64,000 nucleotides of DNA from Pelomyxa schiedti. Taxonomy: Eukaryota > Evosea > Pelobiontida > Pelomyxidae. The first letter of the stretch is position 1. The number at the start of each line of letters is the position of its first letter. Position numbers and translations under genes: made by a program. The notes beneath the pieces were generated by a model. That model saw only the letters and a list, made by a program, of their open reading frames with translations. It searched no databases and was not told the DNA's origin. Shown piece after piece: positions 23,033-32,604 of the stretch. The stretch lies in NCBI GenBank assembly GCA_020536535.1, contig JAHLWZ010000636.1, positions 1-64,000 of the forward strand, in the 5' to 3' direction.

Positions 23033-23148
23033 TTTCTGCTCTGATCAAGCCGGCGAAAAAGTTGCGTCGAGCGTAAACGCAGGCAACGAGTGGTCGGTTG
23101 TGTGGCGAGGAGGAAGCACAAGCGAGAGTAAGGTAACGGCTGCCGATT

Positions 23149-23337
23149 ATGGGTCTTGTAGTCGCCGGCCTGTTGTTCTTATGGGACATCTTCCTCGTCG
23201 TTGCACAAGTTGCTGCTGTTGTCATTAGCGTATGCGTGCATTCGATGGCTTGCGTTTGGGAATGCCGCATCTATGTTGTGGGCCACAATTGTTTGCTTCC
23301 CAACCTGGGCCCATTGCGGACCGAGAGGGTAGACTAG
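23149..23337 (+). CDS. Small hydrophobic ORF with signal-anchor-like N-terminus
   Basis: ATG 23149 opens 62 codons: MGLVVAGLLFLWDIFLVVAQ followed by more hydrophobic residues, then a short polar tail. It is divergent from the CLPTM1-like gene, 117 bp away. The sequence just upstream resembles that upstream of the mannosidase gene at 27929. It may be a first exon whose remaining exons I could not find, a small membrane protein, or a gene remnant. Confidence 0.3.
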   Translation: MGLVVAGLLFLWDIFLVVAQVAAVVISVCVHSMACVWECRIYVVGHNCLLPNLGPLRTERVD

Positions 23338-24032
23338 GCACTCACTACGATATCGCGAATGTATCTTTTTGTCAACCCGGTGACAGGTTGCACACTAATA
23401 AGTGATGCGAACTTCTCCCTCTAAGCCAGTAATCTGTACTGGTTTGCACTTGTAGTATGTAGTGTTATTATTGACAATTAATATCATTTCACTCTGGCAG
23501 AAATACAATCTCAACGGCAGGCACATTACCAGATACTGTGACGGCTAGTATTCAATCACTCAGAGCAACTTCACAAGAACTCGACCCCAGAAGTTTGCTT
23601 TCTGCACGAATGATACACAGCTCTCCCTCATTAAAAACCCCAGTGCACCCACAGGCTACACAAAAACTCTAGCCCAGTCTTCCCATTATTCACCAGGAGA
23701 CCCAATTCTGGGATAGTTCACAAGCCAGAAATTGGTTCAACCAAATAAAAAAGTGGATAGAGTTTAAAATTTTCTTTTGACCAAAGTGTTTGAAGTGAAT
23801 AATGGGAAGACTGGGTGGAAGTTTGGCTGAGTGTCAATGATTGAGGACTGTCAAGTGCCTTCCTACCTGAATTTACTCGTTAGTACATGTATCTAGAAGT
23901 AGGTGCTTGTACTTGTGTGGTTCCTACTGCTCGGAATTTCATGCACGATCGAGAACTTCAACGCCACATCCATCAGTAATATCTGAAAGGTACCACTTTA
24001 AAAAAGCAATGCTTTGAAAACATAATAACCCT
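23338..24032. other. Intergenic region with inverted repeat
   Basis: About 700 bp without a convincing coding frame on either strand. It contains the perfect 21-bp inverted repeat listed separately. Otherwise I see nothing recognisable. Confidence 0.5.
23673..23815. repeat. Perfect 21-bp inverted repeat, arms 143 bp apart end to end
   Basis: CCCAGTCTTCCCATTATTCAC at 23673-23693 recurs as its exact reverse complement at 23795-23815. The 101-bp spacer is AT rich. It could be a folded-back mobile remnant (MITE-like) or an RNA hairpin; no target-site duplication is evident beside the arms. Confidence 0.75.
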
Positions 24033-25350
24033 CATAAACCTTCCAAATCCAATTCAAAAGGCGAAATCTAAACCAACGTTAGAAAACGTGGAACGAGAAA
24101 CAACCAAGTTACCTTGGTCATGACCAATTCAAAGCCGGCAGTGTACTGGGGTTGGGTGCTACGAGATGATGTGTGATGTTCTCGAACCCTGCTTCCTTCA
24201 CCAAAGGGTGGGGGCGCTAACGGCCGGTTCGACAGCAAGGCATTTGCAAAAAAGGCACGGCTTCCGCGGCGACGGTGTGACCAGTCCTCCCACAAGACGA
24301 GAAGAAAGAGGAAGAGTGGCCAAAAGGCCAAAAGGCCAAGTGGCAAGCACCTTGTCTCTTTTTCTGACTGTGGGATGGGGGTGTGCCCGCCTGTGCGGTT
24401 GCAGTGTGCCTTTATGCTGCGGCTGTTCGAGTTGTCCGTGTCCAGTCCCCCTTCGAGAGAAATCAGCAGGGTCCAAGAGGGCTGGCGGGGGTGGATGTCG
24501 AGGGTGATGCTTGCATAAGTAGGAAAGGTAACGAGAAGTAAGCTCTGAATGTGATGCAGCCCATCTGTTGGATTGTATGAGTTGGTTTGCAAGTGAACTG
24601 GTTTCTCTACCCTTTTGTTGCTCATTGGCCTGCATTGCGGCACTTCATAAATGTTGCATCCAATATAAGAATGCCTATTGAATGTCAGTTTAAGAGAAAG
24701 AATACTGTGAAGTCTTACCGTTGCACATCAGGCTTGTGCTGCTGAAAACAAGAACAATGGTAGTTTCTTAAGTCAAAAAAAAGACTAAACCGCAGTAATT
24801 AGATGAACAGGAACTACGCAAAAAGTTTCAATTTACCATGCACAAGTTCGAATTATAGTTGCTCGCTTCGAGGGCTGTCATTTTCTCAGTACAGTACCGA
24901 AGTGCGGCAAGAGTAACAAGGCCCGCTAGAAACAACGTTAGAAAAAGTGGAACGAGAACACACCCAAGTTACCTTGGGCACATGACATGAAGCAATTCAA
25001 TTTCCAAAGCAGACAGTTGACTGGTGGGCGTTTGTGGTGCTGACCCTCCCGGGCCCTGCTTCCTTCACCAAAGGGTGGGGGCGCTAACGGCCGGTTCGAC
25101 AGCAAGGCATTTGCAAAAAAGGCACGGCTTCCGCGGCGACGGTGTGACCAGTCCTCCCACAAGACCAAGAAGAGGAAGAGTGACCAAAAGGCCAAAAGGC
25201 CAAGTGGCAAGCACCTTGTCTCTGTTTCTGACTGTGGGATGGGGGTGTGCCCGCCTGTGCGGTTGCAGTGTGCCTTTATGCTGCGGCTGTTCGAGTTGTC
25301 CGTGTCCAGTCCCCCTTCGAGAGAAATCAGCAGGGTCCAAGAAGGCCGGG
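24033..25350 (-). CDS. Unrecognised membrane protein with tandemly duplicated exon
   Basis: Two near-identical exon-sized copies (see repeat entries) lie in the same orientation. On the minus strand both keep the frame LPLGLLAFW-LFLFL-VLWEDW, a hydrophobic segment, then SHRRRGSRAFFANALLSNRP and PPPFGEGSR. Each ends in an equivalent donor, AAG/GTAACTTGG. The 5' copy splices to exons reading AGLVTLAALRYCTEK, MTALEASNYNSNLCM, QHKPDVQR and HSYIGCNIYEVPQCRPMSN; the 3' copy splices to ISPFELDLEGL and a stop at 24033. A 3-nt in-frame indel separates the copies. A second frame, ending KPCLFCKCLAVEPAVSAPTLW-stop, is also open in both copies and is the alternative. The 5' start lies beyond 25350 and is not resolved. 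Confidence 0.4.
24072..24487. repeat. Direct repeat copy 1 (about 415 bp)
   Basis: Matches 24931-25350. From 24189 on the match is nearly perfect apart from a 3-nt indel and a few substitutions; the first 115 bp are more diverged. Confidence 0.9.
24931..25350. repeat. Direct repeat copy 2 (about 420 bp)
   Basis: Second member of the tandem duplication, 444 bp away from copy 1. The most conserved part is 25061-25346. Confidence 0.9.
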
Positions 25351-25729
25351 AAGTGAATGCTGTTTTTGAAGGATTATGTTGTATGATATGATGGCGCGTT
25401 CATAGTGGCAGTAGACGAGCATAGGTAGTGCGAAGAAACCGTGACTCGCAATCTGTTGGCTAAGTGAGCGACATTGGTGTCAGGAAGTCCACGAACGGTT
25501 TGGGTTTGTTACTGCAAGCGACACAATACCGAACGCATCGTCGTAATAGAGGAAAACAGGGGCTGCAGATGCATGGATCTAACATAACGTTAGTGAGTAC
25601 AAGCAACACCGAACAAACGCGTGGATGTACCGAGTGACACGAAACAATTTCATTTTTTAACTAAAAATTGTGTGTTACCCGGGGGTTATAAGGCAAAATT
25701 CCTTCGAAGCGATTTGTCTCCACAAGAGG
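25351..25729. other. Region between duplicated-exon gene and IBR-like gene
   Basis: No confident gene. It probably contains the 5' exons and promoter of the minus-strand duplicated-exon gene and the 3' end of the neighbouring minus-strand zinc gene. Confidence 0.35.
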
Positions 25730-26206
25730 CTATAAAAATAGACTTCTCAACACGAAATTTCTCAGGCAACTTGCAACTTCGGCCCCGCAGCCGTCCACCA
25801 GCGTGCCGTCGTTGACTGAGCCGCACCGCACAACGCCTCGCTTCTGCGCGTGGCACTGCGCACGCCCGCACGCGGGGCAGCACCACCCGCTCTGCTTCAG
25901 TGACGTATCTCGTGTGATGCAGGTCTGGGATTTGTGGATTGTTTTTGGTTCATTTGTTGGGAGCGTGGCGTGCGCGGCTGATTTGCGATTAGGTGTAAAG
26001 GGGGTGGGATCCAAACCTACGGCGTTTTTCATGACGAAGTCGTATACCTCGTTGCACTGCAGCCTCCCGCCGTGTGCAAACATGTGGCATAGTGGGCAGA
26101 ACGTGAGGCAGCAGAGTCCGCACGTGAATGGGGCATTGGGGTCATCAACGACAATGCGTTCACAGAGGGGGCAATGAGAACAAATCTTGGGTGTACTAGC
26201 AGCCAT
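25730..26206 (-). CDS. Small IBR-like zinc-binding protein
   Basis: ATG 26206 starts MAASTPKICSHCPLCERIVV. The Cys/His pattern CSHCPLCERIVVDDPNAPF then TCGLCCLTFCPLCHMFAH and LQCNE resembles the C6HC in-between-RING fold found in RBR ubiquitin ligases. A second cluster follows at the end: WCCPACGRAQCHAQ and further Cys. A full RBR ligase needs RING1 and RING2 with a catalytic Cys; neither complete RING is visible, so this is a stand-alone IBR-like or zinc-ribbon protein. A single exon of about 158 codons. An upstream TTG in frame is not favoured as start. Ligase activity is not supported. Confidence 0.6.
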   Translation of the reverse strand: MAASTPKICSHCPLCERIVVDDPNAPFTCGLCCLTFCPLCHMFAHGGRLQCNEVYDFVMKNAVGLDPTPFTPNRKSAAHATLPTNEPKTIHKSQTCITRDTSLKQSGWCCPACGRAQCHAQKRGVVRCGSVNDGTLVDGCGAEVASCLRNFVLRSLFL

Positions 26207-26528
26207 ACCAGAGCGACGATTTGTGGCCTCAAACTTAACCAAGGGTTATTAATACTAAAGATGTGGTGTTTTCTTATTATTATTATTGGGGAATGAGATC
26301 TACCAATTGACAGGTGCCAAAGCTTTTTTTGGTTCTTGTCCTGAGGTGATGATCTCCTCACACTTCATTACAACCAGTTCTGATTTTATTATAAGTCCAG
26401 TGCACAAAAAAAGGTACACATCGCTAGTCGCAGATTTTCCTAATATGAATGAAGATGTCTTTAAAGAGACTCTCCGGTCGGCGTAACGAGGTTCTTCGAA
26501 ATTTGAGTTAAAGTAAAAAAAAAAAAAA
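26207..26528. other. Divergent promoter region
   Basis: Between the minus-strand start at 26206 and the plus-strand gene near 26529. A short plus-strand frame of 66 codons (26286-26486) has no family resemblance and may be chance. A run of A precedes ATG 26529. Confidence 0.35.
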
Positions 26529-27634
26529 ATGGACCCACAAGCGAGAGGGAGCTTTACGATTTGCAACAAGCGCCACAAACCCACTCCGTTGTTCACTGTG
26601 GAGAACGAAAATACGTCGTTCAAGCAAGGGTCCAACGAAATCTTAAAGAGTTTGTTAACTTTAATTTGAAAAAGAAAAAAAAGCAAAAAACTGATAGTAT
26701 GCATACCTCACCTTAATGTGCACAGTTGATAAGTCAAAGAAAACCACAGTGTTCCAAAGTAAAGAAGAGAAAGACCACGTCAACTGCAACTCAAAGACCT
26801 CTGACGGTTACAACAACATGCTTTCAGAATACAAGCACCTCTTCTCAGTTAGGCCTGACCGCTGATGGAATCTTACAATCCGACGAGTTGACCCAAAAAG
26901 AGGAAGGGTGCCAAGTTGAAGTCATCCCTTCCAGAAGTTGGAATCCCTCAAATTTTCAAAACAATAACTTGACCTGCATACATAGTTTCAGAGTTACTTT
27001 TGCTCACACACGTCTTCCAGAACCACCTGAGGAGCCCGCAGGATCTTCTCTCGCTGAAAACCAATCACAGCAGAACGTTGACTCGGATTACCAGGGAGTA
27101 AAAATAGAGACCGTTGCAGCAGCAAATAATACAGGTCCGTTCCAATATTGCTCAAGTTCTTTTAATCCTAGAGTAGAAGATTTCCCATTTTCCAAAAATC
27201 TCACTTACGCGCCACCATTTCTCTCAGAAGGGGAATATTGCCAATACAGTGCAGCAACAACAAATTCCACTCAAACAGAAAGTACCCACATAAAGAGGAA
27301 GTCCAGGAAGGAAATAATGGATCACTATGTGCAATTGGAGGCTGAGGAGAATCGCGCCGCGCAACTGGACGAGTACTTGACGCAATTGATGGGACCACTT
27401 GCCAAGAAAAATAGGGTCAAGCATTCCAGTGGCGATGAGAGCGAGAATGTGGCTGAAGATGAAAAGGAGTACGAGGACGAGGACGAGGATGAGGATGATG
27501 ATGATGATGATGAGTGGAACGAGAATGAGGATTACCGGACCCGGAGCTGGCCAGGGTGCTCTGACTACGGCAGCGATTACAGTGCAGACTGGAAGAACAC
27601 AGAGGATGAGGACAACCCCGACGACGAATGCTGA
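26529..27634 (+). CDS. Nuclear-type protein with basic motif and acidic C-terminus
   Basis: The main exon (26726-27634) begins after a clear acceptor and reads SQRKPQCSKVKKRKTTST, a basic stretch suited to nuclear import. Ser/Thr/Gln-rich sequence follows, then HIKRKSRKEIMDHYVQLEAE with an amphipathic helix, and an extended acidic tail of Asp/Glu (EDEDEDEDDDDDDEW) ending DNPDDEC. ATG 26529 starts MDPQARGSFTICNKRHKP, a probable first exon, but I could not find a donor that keeps phase except an uncertain GTGGAG site. Acidic tails are common in histone chaperones and chromatin factors; no domain is recognised, so function is not assigned. Confidence 0.5.
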
Positions 27635-27928
27635 CCAGACGCCGTACAAACGGGCCGCGTTGTTGTGTGACCCGAACCAAAAACGGAATGTCTTCTGAGA
27701 AGTTTCTTCGTTTTGTATTGTCTGAGGGTCACGAGTTGGATAGCTCTAGCTGAGAGCACACCTCCAAGATCTGTCGACTCCTTCCTTTGAGGTCACTGGG
27801 GGCTGTTCGGCTCCAATTTTAGGATTTCCATGAAAAGGGGGCAAAAAGGAGGCAGGCAACGAGTGCCAAACGCGATTGTGTGGCGGGGAGCATGAAGCAC
27901 AAATGAGATTAAAATAACAGACACGGTG

Positions 27929-30900
27929 ATGGATCCCATTGCGATTGGGCTGTTGTTGTTGGCTGCATGTTATGTGCATGGCAAGATCGTTATGTCTCAG
28001 CTACAAAAAACAATGGACTTCACTGATGTTGACGAGGGCGTGCCGTGGAAGCAGGTTGAGATCCAAACAACAGATTGCGTGTTTGAAGGTCCACTCACGT
28101 GCAAGTAAAAAAAGGGCTTTCATATAGAGTATCACAACCTCACTTTTGAGGGTGAACCTATTGTTGTTCACATTGTGCCGTGGACACGTAGGCCAATGCC
28201 GATGCAGTATCTCAATAGCACCACTCACCCCACCCAAGATGTGGACCCTGGATGGAGAAAAACTTATGAGGAATACTTCCCAGATGTGAAAAATATTCTC
28301 GATGCAGTTGTGGATGTATTGTCGAATAAAATACCAGAGGCACGCTTTATTTGGGGGGAGATTTCATATCTTGAAATGTGGTGGAGGTCAGCGTCCTCCA
28401 GTCAGAAAAAACAACTCCGAACGCTTGTACGAGAGAACAAATTCGAGATTGTCACAGGTTTTTCCCTAATACTTTGAGATATAGTAGGACTCACTTCCTC
28501 GTTAAGGGGGCTGGGTTCAAGCTGATGAAGCTACAACCCATTACCAAGACATTATTTCTGAAATGAATGACGGATTATCCTGGGTGTGGGAAACACTACA
28601 AGTGCACCCTAGATTTGGTTATTCCAATGACCCGTTTGGCCACAGCTCATTCCTGCCGTATGGAAGTCTCTTGCCTGTCACCCAGTATTTATTCTCACCA
28701 GACACCTTCTTTCTTTGGCTGAATTTGAAGGGACTGTTATTAACCGCATTCACTTTGCTTACAAGAAGGAATTTGCACACAACAAATCTCTAGAATTCAT
28801 GTGGGAACAAGATTTTGGAAGTTACCAACCTCTTTTTACTCATGTGATGCCTTTTTTTGCGTATGATATTCCGCATACATGTGGCCCTAATCCAAAGGTA
28901 GTCCTTTTTTTGTTTTTCTGACTGACTGTTACAGGTGTGTGCTCTGTATGATTTTTCTGCACTTCGGCGGCGAACTGAGTGGGGTGACCTGAGAGAAGAT
29001 ATATCCCCCGAAAATTTACAAACCAAGTGTGGAGGCATGGTGGTGAGAAGAGTGGACTTATAGCAAAAACTTCAGAGCCAATGATCTGCTTCAGCAGTAC
29101 AAAGAAAAAGCAATGTTATTTAAAACGAACCATCTGCTTGTTCCACTTGGATATGATTTTAGTTATGCCACTCCTCAGTCCCTTGAACGTCAATTAACCT
29201 CATATCAAGTAAGTTTAAGTCTGACTTATTCTGAATAATTTTTTGTGGTCTCTTAATAATTGGAAGGTACTCATCCAGGAAATCAACAAGCAGAGTCAGG
29301 TGATGGTAAAATTTTCTACAATTTCTGACTACATAACCTCTGTGACTCAATCCCGGTTTTGGACGAGAGAGTAAATCTAATGGCACTTCATCTAGCATTG
29401 ACATATGCAGGCCTTCCCCAATGCTTGAGGGGGATTTCTTCCCATACAGTGACCTCCGCCAGGATTACTGGACAGGGTTTTTTTCATCCAGAGCGTTTTA
29501 TAAAGCGCTTATCCGGCAACTTTCTGGTCCTCTCCCCTTAACTTTCTTGGATTTCCAATGTTAATATTTATTATTTGTAGATGCAGTTCGTGCATCTCAA
29601 CTTCTTCTCTCTGTCTGTGTTATAAGGGAACCCATGGATCTCAGTAATGTGACTATTTTGTTACAAGAAATTCAGTCCTGCAGTCACATTGTATCACTAT
29701 ACCAACATCATGATGCTATAACAGGAACAAGCAAATTGGTCCGTGGATAAATATATCTATGAACAACTTTCTAACAATAACAAAGCCCGTTGTTATTGAC
29801 TACGGGAAAAAAATATTTTCTGCAAGGTATGGTATGATCATTGTCTGTTTGCCTACTGATACCATTTGAAGAGAGAAGGCAACCAGACTTCTAGAATATT
29901 TACTTGAAAAGACAATTGTCAAAAAAGAGACTCCATGCAATACACCTCACCTCAGTCCTAATTACGTTCAAACACGATATGATACTGTCGATCAGCCGCT
30001 CATGATACACTTCGGTATTCACATATCTAATCCCCTGAATTTCACCCCCAAAAGAGGGACTTGGGTGCCGACCTGTTGTATTGTTTAATAGTCTCATACA
30101 AGAGCATAGTGAACTAGTCTCGCTGATAGTTTCTACACCTTTTTGTAGAGTACTCGCGAATTCTACTCGCCAATGTAATAAGGTGGTTGCAGGTTGAAGA
30201 CAGTGCCCATAAACCCGTACGGTTTCAAATCAGCCCTGTGTGGGATAAAGATTTGGTGCCTTCATCAACACACTTCAAAATCTCGTTTATTGCCGCAACT
30301 CCCCCGCTTAGTGTATCAACATATTTTCTTGTCACTGATTCCAGTTCCTGGAGAAGTTCTCCACTCAAAAGGCAATTTTACCTTACTCCATCCAAGTTCC
30401 CGAGATCAATGTTTACCATTCCAACGCGACACAGAAGATGTTTGTTGATAAAAGGGTATCCTTTTTACATTGTAAGCCTATTCACCTTCTCAAACAAACA
30501 AAAAAAAAAAAGATTGAGTTCACACCAACTTTTGAGCGAATCACATTGTCTAGCCCATTCCTCCAAGTTAATTTTGGGAAAACAGGCTTCCTAAACAACA
30601 TTACTGTAAAAGGTATTTGTAACCGGAAAAACAATTCTTATCTTATTTTGTAGGTGCTACCATAAACTTTCAAGAACAGTATGTGTTCTACTCATCCTTC
30701 CAGAGTGGGGCATACGTGTTTCTCCCCACATCACAGGTCGTCTCGATACTTTTTTCCTCTTTCACCCTCACTTTGGTAATAGACAATTCTTACTGGTGAT
30801 ACTATATGTGCTGTTGTCCAAGGCCCAGTGTTTGATGAAGTCGTTACACAGAACAAGTGTGCATTTGCGAGCTCCGCAAAGAAAACGTACTAGCATACAC

Positions 30901-32103
30901 AAACTCTAGGAATGTCATTCGAACCGCCACCCTTGTCCACTCCAGGAAAGTATTAGTTGGAGGGTACATAAGAATGCAAACACATGTTCTCGTTACAAAG
31001 GACGAGTTAGTTGTTAGGTAGCAGTGCACACATTAGGAAAAAACCCTCATTACTTTGTTTTACAGATTCAACACATCAATCTCTCATGGAGATACTTTTT
31101 ACACGGATGTGAATGGATTTGGCTCAAGTCAAAGATTTTTTAGGGATGATTTACCACTCAGTGCGAGCTTTTTCCCCGTTACATCCAATCTATTTTGGCA
31201 AGACAGTTACAACAGGATATCTGTACATACTTCCCGGTCTTTGGGTGCTGTATGTTAAACGTTCTCTGTGCCCATCTCAATAATACTCCAAAGTCCTGTT
31301 TTCACGACTCCATATGTGAGTTGATGCTGGACCGTTCAACGTTTGCTGATGATCACAAGGGTTTAGATGAACCCCTCTCAAATCACGCCCCTGTTATGAC
31401 CATTTTTGGTATGGAGAAACTCCGATCCTAGAAACCACTAATCACCCAAGACATAACAATCGAAGGTTTATGCACAAGTCATCCAGTTCAGCCATCAATA
31501 ATTTCAAGGGCGATTTTCAATTTTCTCTCTTGTCCGCTTCATATCTTTATGGGTGAAGAAGTACCATCACCGTTACTTTGGGAACAATGTGTGGAAACCT
31601 CAGTAGCACCCCTTACAGGTGTAACCTTTCCTCATGACGTTCACCTTGTCATGTCCTATCCCCGTGTTCCTGATAAGCTCAACTCTCTCGCATGCAATGC
31701 CTCCCAACCACTTAGTGATGCTCTTCAAGTTTCAGTTCTAATGGCGCGCTATCCAACAAGCGTAATGTCTCATGTTGGAAGTCCTTTATGTCCATTCCAT
31801 GGAACAGAAACTAGTTTGTAGTAGCCCCTCAACTCTCCTTCTCACTCCCTTCCAGGGGCCTGTTTCAATTCAGAGTTGCTATCGTTCTTGTCATCAAGCG
31901 TTGTATATGAAAGTACCCTATTCCAGTTCAATGCCTGTGGGGTGCCCAAATACCGACTCTGCTTTGATCCAGGAGACATTCGCTCGTTTATTGTGGAGGT
32001 TCCAACCACTGGAGCATCTATAACCCTCCCCCATCCTACTGAAAGCTTCAATATTGACCTCTCGATTAGCCGCAGTGACGTTGCCTTCCTCATATTTGGG
32101 TAG
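27929..32103 (+). CDS. Class II alpha-mannosidase (GH38, Golgi mannosidase II-like)
   Basis: ATG 27929 gives a short N-terminal hydrophobic segment (IAIGLLLLAACYV), a signal anchor for the secretory pathway. After splicing: VPWKQ-GFHIEYHNLTFEGE, HIVPWTHVDPGWRKTYEEYF, ARFIWGEISYLEMWWRSAS, FEIVTGGWVQADEATTHYQ, YSNDPFGHSSFLPHLL (Asp of DPFGHS is the family nucleophile), VINRIHFAYKKEFAHN, THVMPFFAYDIPHTCGPNPK. The last string is diagnostic of Golgi alpha-mannosidase II rather than the lysosomal type. The C-terminal half keeps TDVNGF and ELMLDRSTFADDHKGL. Expected role: trimming of mannose from N-glycans in the Golgi, Zn dependent. Zn ligands His and Asp (T-H-V-D) are kept. An apparent in-frame TAA at 28106 lies in an intron. 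About ten or more introns. Confidence 0.88.
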
Positions 32104-32604
32104 CTTCCCCAGATCCTACACTGCTTCCTCAGTTTTCACATCCGCTTGGCTAATACCATAGGATTATCGCAGTATTTGCTACTTATTCAAGTCTAGTGGT
32201 TTTGCACTTGCTCCACCGGAAGGTTTGGCCAGACCCCAACCTCCACAACTCAACCCCGATTTCTAGATCAACCCTTTATGTGCTGTACTCACTCTCATAA
32301 CTCTGGTCACCCTCTGCACAATCACTACATACCTTGTAATATAGAGAGCCCCTGCAGTTCCATGTCTCCAAACAAACAAGCAAGCAAACAAACAAACAAA
32401 CAAAAACCCATCGTATTTATCGGGCACATCACCAAACAGGTTTTTTCAAGAAAACCCAAAACAAGGGGGAACGCTTCACCGAGGTGACTGAAGCGAAACT
32501 TCACAAACATAAACGCAACGAAACGGTGTCACATCCACCCACCCAATCAACCATCAAGCCGTTGTTTGTCAATCCCTCAGTCATTTCAGTTTTGTGCAGC
32601 AGGA
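32104..32604. other. Intergenic region between mannosidase and receptor kinase
   Basis: No convincing gene. It includes the mannosidase 3' UTR, a short ACAA-type microsatellite at 32371-32404, and presumably the promoter of the receptor kinase. Confidence 0.5.
32371..32404. repeat. (ACAA/GCAA)n microsatellite
   Basis: Interspersed ACAA and GCAA tetranucleotides, non-coding. Its reverse complement resembles the TTTG/CTTG tract at 53373-53445. Confidence 0.8.

Noticed and set aside
24198-24635. Minus-strand ORF ending in CLFCKCLAVEPAVSAPTLW as a separate zinc protein
   Set aside because: The frame is open in both repeat copies, but the exon-duplication model with conserved donor sites uses the other frame. 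Kept only as an alternative.
25730-26206. Complete RBR (RING-IBR-RING) ubiquitin ligase
   Set aside because: Only one IBR-like cluster and a partial Cys cluster are present; no RING1 and no catalytic RING2 Cys.
28106-28108. In-frame TAA early in the mannosidase gene, suggesting stop-codon readthrough or reassignment
   Set aside because: A 60-nt GT-AG intron after VPWKQ removes it and restores the family motif GFHIEY, so recoding is not needed.
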